This document shows positions 60,412 to 64,000 of a stretch of 64,000 nucleotides of DNA, in pieces. The position numbers and the translations under genes are program-made. Location of the stretch: assembly GCA_034770075.1 (NCBI GenBank), contig CM068385.1, positions 43,856,721-43,920,720 of the forward strand, written 5' to 3'. Under the pieces are notes generated by a model. That model saw only the letters and a list, made by a program, of their open reading frames with translations, was not told the origin of the DNA and ran no database searches. This DNA comes from Aralia elata. Its lineage: Eukaryota; Streptophyta; Magnoliopsida; Apiales; Araliaceae. Numbering within the stretch: position 1 is the stretch's first letter; each line of letters begins with the position of its first letter.

Positions 60412-60674
60412 TGTGACGCCCCCAAATTCGGGTCTCCAAATACCCGGATCTGGTCACCACGATCCAATACAACATTCACCTCTAACAACATATGATATCT
60501 AAAAGTGCGGAATATATAAACATACGTTGTTCATTACAAGGTGTTACTAGTCCCAGAATACAAATAACCTTAAACACGTCCACAAAATTCATACCCTAAA
60601 TAGCTATCAGGGTTTAAATTACATTAACAGAAAATTAACGAACACATGAATCTAAGTCTGCTACGAGAAATCTA

Positions 60675-60724
60675 TCATTTCATCTTTTCTTTCCCTTTAT
60701 TCTTCCCTGACGTCTCGGGTTTAG
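60675..60724 (-). other. LTR mini-exon candidate, LTR2
   Basis: After CATTGCAG the frame reads KPETSGKNKGKEKMK and then TGA. The donor at 63324 would give an intron of 2,600 nt. Confidence 0.45.
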
Positions 60725-62080
60725 CTGCAATGAAATCATGATATAGCAAGAATGAGCAACAAGTTTGCCCAGCAAGTTTAAAGTGCAACAATAAGGATAT
60801 ATCATGATGAAGGGATATAAAAAGGGATTTCAACAATAGAATAAATCAGAAGCAAAAAAAACAATAAATGCTTTTAGAACAATTGATAGTCAAATAGACT
60901 TTGAACGATAACTTCCAGAGGAGTCAATAGCTGGTTGACCCTCTGGTTACTGGCTACAGAATAAACGTACTTGAGGGGATCAGCCTCGCGTTACCCTATG
61001 TATATGCATAACATTTAATTCTGCTATTTGTACCTTATATACGGTACGTGGGGTACTCCCCTATAAATAAAGGGGTGTTCATACAGTCTAAGAATCCTTA
61101 CCATTGATTGGTTCGGATAGCTTTTATAAAATTTCACATAATTGTCTGACCGAACAAGGGTTCAGACTTAACCATGAATGGTTTGCAGATTTCTGAATTT
61201 AATATACGAATTCAAAATGCACGAATGTCAATAATATACAGATGTGGAATAACTTTGAAAGTAATTAGACCACTTAAAGCATGCTTGGAAATAAAATTCA
61301 AGCTTAAGAAATAATTTGCAATAATATATACCTTTTTGCACGAATAGAACAGTGCATAAGGTTTAAAAGCTTGCTCAACGTAAAGATTGAGTAAGAAGAA
61401 CTTGCAACAATGTAAGGAGTTTAGGGTTAGGAACTTGCAGAAATCAAAGTTCGAGATAGAGGACTTGCCTGTTTGCTCAGCTACAGATAAATTCTAGCTT
61501 TAATTAATTGATCTCGAGTGACCTATCATTGGATAAAGTCGATTTATCAATTAACAGTTGTGTATTTGACACCTCTCACTATACCTTTTACTCAACAGGT
61601 AAAATTCACCATTTAAATTTAATTACTAATTAACATTAGTTAATCATAAATTTATTAATGACCTTTATCTATCTTAAACAGATAATAATTAATCATGGTC
61701 ACTATCATTTGAATACTCAATTTGTTACCTTTAACAATCCTTATAAATTTATTTTTGGTTTAAAGATAACAGAAAACCATAAATCCATTATTTAGTTGCC
61801 TTACTCTTAATTGCCACTACCTTAGGGGTAATTTAGTAATTGTTGTACTTGTCCTTTATTCAACATTAATTAATGTATAAATTTACACACTTAATTGTTA
61901 TTTAATATTAATAATCGCTAAGTGTTTATTATCTTTATTTATTAAGGGCCATCGCTAAATATTTAACTTATAAATCTCCCTTATACTTAATCATTATTTC
62001 ATTAATGATTAAGTAGTTAATTTCCTTCTTACTCAATAATTATACTTAATTATTATTATTATTAAATACTTATTACCTTT

Positions 62081-62470
62081 AAAAAAAAAAAAAAAAAAAA
62101 AAAATTATTTTATTAACTTTACTCATATTTAATTATTATTATTAAATAATAATTAAATATTTATTATCTTTATTTATTATTAAATGATAAATAATTATTT
62201 ATTAACTTTACTCATATTTAATTATTATTATTATTAAATAATAATTAAATATTTATTATCTTTATTTATTATTAATTAATAAATAATTATTTATTAAACT
62301 TTACTCATATTTAATTATTATTATTATTAAATAATAATTAAATATTTATTATCTTTATTTATTATTAATTGGAAAAATAATAAATAATTATTTTCATTAA
62401 CTTTATTCATATTTTATTATTATTATTATTAAATAATAATTAAATATTTATTATCTTTATTGAAAATAAT
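62081..62470. repeat. Poly-A run and about 95-bp tandem AT repeat in LTR2
   Basis: A24 at 62081-62104, then four units headed by TTAACTTTACTCATATTTAA at 62113, 62202, 62294 and 62397 (spacing 89, 92, 103). Confidence 0.85.
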
Positions 62471-63914
62471 TGAACACTTTATTAATCTTATTTATTAACG
62501 TAATACCAATTAATTTGCATTATTGACTTAAATTAATTACCCATTTAAGTAAGCCAATACTTGCACAGTTGATTAACAATGTGACAACCATTTGACTCCA
62601 TAAACAAATGAATTTCAAAACCAATTTGGGAAGGGACTAAATTATTGCCTAATACTCTTGAACATCACAGTTTCCTACAATATCATTTCAATTGCCCAGT
62701 ATACAGTACAATGAGATTCAGCAATTCTTACACGAGCAAAACAGGTTATCAAACTATATCATGAAGAAATCTAACAATTGGGTCCTCATTGGCATTACAT
62801 CAAGCACCTTGTGGTCATACTAAGGTTGACGCTAGCCTAAATCCTGCCTAAAATTCCACTGGCCGAGCCCTGAGGTTCACCTAAACACCAAGATTCCCAT
62901 CCAAAGAACAATTTAATATAGTCCAACAAAACAACCCAATACAGATTTTCCCCAAATTAAAACCAAGCAGTAAATAAAAGTTGTTCAATACCATACCCAC
63001 AGTTGACAGTACCACTTCGAGTAGGAAGGAAAGAAATTTATTCAAGCCAACTAAGAGCTATCAGAGTAGTACAAACCAATACAACACAATATCAGTGTAT
63101 ATTCAAATCCCAACATAGTACAGTCCCAAACAGGGGAACCATACAAATCCAAACCACAGAAAAATTTCAAATTATCCAACAAATACAGTCAGCAATACCA
63201 ACTAATTATAGAGATTTTTCCAAGAACCCAATCCATTAAACTGGCAGCACTAATTTGGTTACAGAAGAAGGAAATAGGGAGGAAAAATTTTATACCAAAC
63301 CTAAACTAACACGTCTTGGTATACCTTCGAGTTGCCGTCCTTCGCCGTCGTCCAAAGTAGTCAATCCAGCCGCTCATTCACAATGGCTTTCCCCTGTTCC
63401 CTCTTCTCTCTGTATTTTCTCACAAGTTAAAACCCTAATTTCTAATTGGGAACTCTCAAACAAGGAAATCAGGCAGCCTTGGGGGTTTAATTTATAGGGA
63501 ATTCTTGACCCAAATGGTTCGGATAATACCTAAATTGCTCGAGTCAATATCCAACGGTAGGAGGGAGACAACGATTTTGACTCGCCGGCTGGCCTTTGGG
63601 TCGTGCGCCCTTACCGGTCGCGTCACCGGTTTTCCTGGGACCTTTGGTCCGTTCGCCGCAGTCGGTCAGTTGCTTGGTTGTCCGCCTCGAGTCCTCGAAC
63701 CGCCGGTTGCTTCAATCTCTTGCCGGCATCTCCTCCTTCCCGTCTTTTGCTCGACTGATGGACTGATTGAGGTGTTAGGGTTTGATTTCCTCTGATTTGA
63801 GAGGCTTTGCTGGGATTACCTTCTTGCTCGGTTACTTTGATTTGGGGGTTTTGATTTCGCTCGATTGTCTGGTATGGATTGGCTTGGCTCGGTTAATCCC
63901 CAACGCCTATTACA

Positions 63915-64000
63915 GGTTTTGCCCAATTTGATACTGGTATGCTACATATGGACCCAAGCCGGCTAAAGGAAAGGAATGGGCTGACCCGGTGATCTTGGTT
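63915..64000. other. Unassigned sequence at window end
   Basis: No polypurine tract or coding similarity seen. Could be the interior of the LTR2 element or its flank. Confidence 0.3.

Larger units (their letters stand above)
60412..63914 (-). repeat. Gypsy LTR (LTR2), nearly complete
   Basis: Starts like LTR1 and continues much further. TATA box TATAAAT at 63490-63496, donor-like CTCGAAG/GTATAC at 63324, AT-rich island with tandem units at 62081-62470, mini-exon at 60675-60724. The right end is placed tentatively at 63914 (TGTAATAGGCG on the minus strand) by analogy with other LTR starts. The U3 part (63500-63914) is unusually GC-rich. Confidence 0.7.

Overview
This window reads as nuclear, repeat-rich DNA of a flowering plant, probably a eudicot. 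It is AT-rich and dominated by Ty3/gypsy and Ty1/copia LTR retrotransposons primed by initiator tRNA-Met. The only host gene trace is the 5' part of a broken plant eIF4B gene. No rRNA, tRNA, CRISPR array or bacterial-type operon was seen.

Layout. 1-6324: 5' end (gag-protease, upstream ORF, 5' LTR) of a minus-strand gypsy element, E1. 6325-8829: host-like AT-rich DNA with a SINE-like inverted pair, an LTR-like stretch, a pogo/Emigrant-like MITE and an AAAAAT microsatellite. 8830-20287: a complete minus-strand Tekay-type gypsy element, E2, with perfect 5-bp target duplications (ACAAG). 20460-57334: a minus-strand copia element, C1, split by about 33 kb of later insertions: the 3' end of an Athila-type element (E6, 22485-27610); a plus-strand copia, E4 (27611-33069); a minus-strand copia of the same family, E5 (33070-43874), with a solo LTR inside its 5' LTR; the 3' half of a Tekay-like element, E3 (43875-50795); the leader and 5' LTR of an E1-like element, E7 (50796-about 52600); and the 3' LTR of another Tekay-like element, E8 (52715-55815). 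57588-58345: eIF4B pseudogene, whose upstream region received C1. 59336 to about 63914: two minus-strand gypsy LTRs head to tail.

Nesting order inferred from junctions: C1 entered host DNA; E6 and E8 interrupt C1; E3 entered E7; E5 entered E3; E4 and a solo LTR entered the two LTRs of E5. Large deletions have since removed the 5' sides of E6, E4, E3 and E8 and the middle of C1. Nearly every coding region carries stops, frameshifts or truncation.

Three cross-family patterns stand out. (1) GC-rich 14-bp palindromes are spaced almost always exactly 32 bp apart in otherwise AT-rich, non-coding parts of Athila, Tekay-like and copia elements. (2) All eight gypsy LTR copies retain a 3' splice-acceptor-like site followed by a short open frame ending in a Gly/Lys-rich peptide and a stop; four LTRs also have a good splice donor about 2.1-2.6 kb upstream, just downstream of the promoter, which suggests an LTR-borne intron. 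(3) A hairpin with an RGGA/GGGT loop and compensatory stem changes precedes the polypurine tract. E1 and E2 also carry an acidic coiled-coil ORF upstream of gag; E7 keeps only its start.
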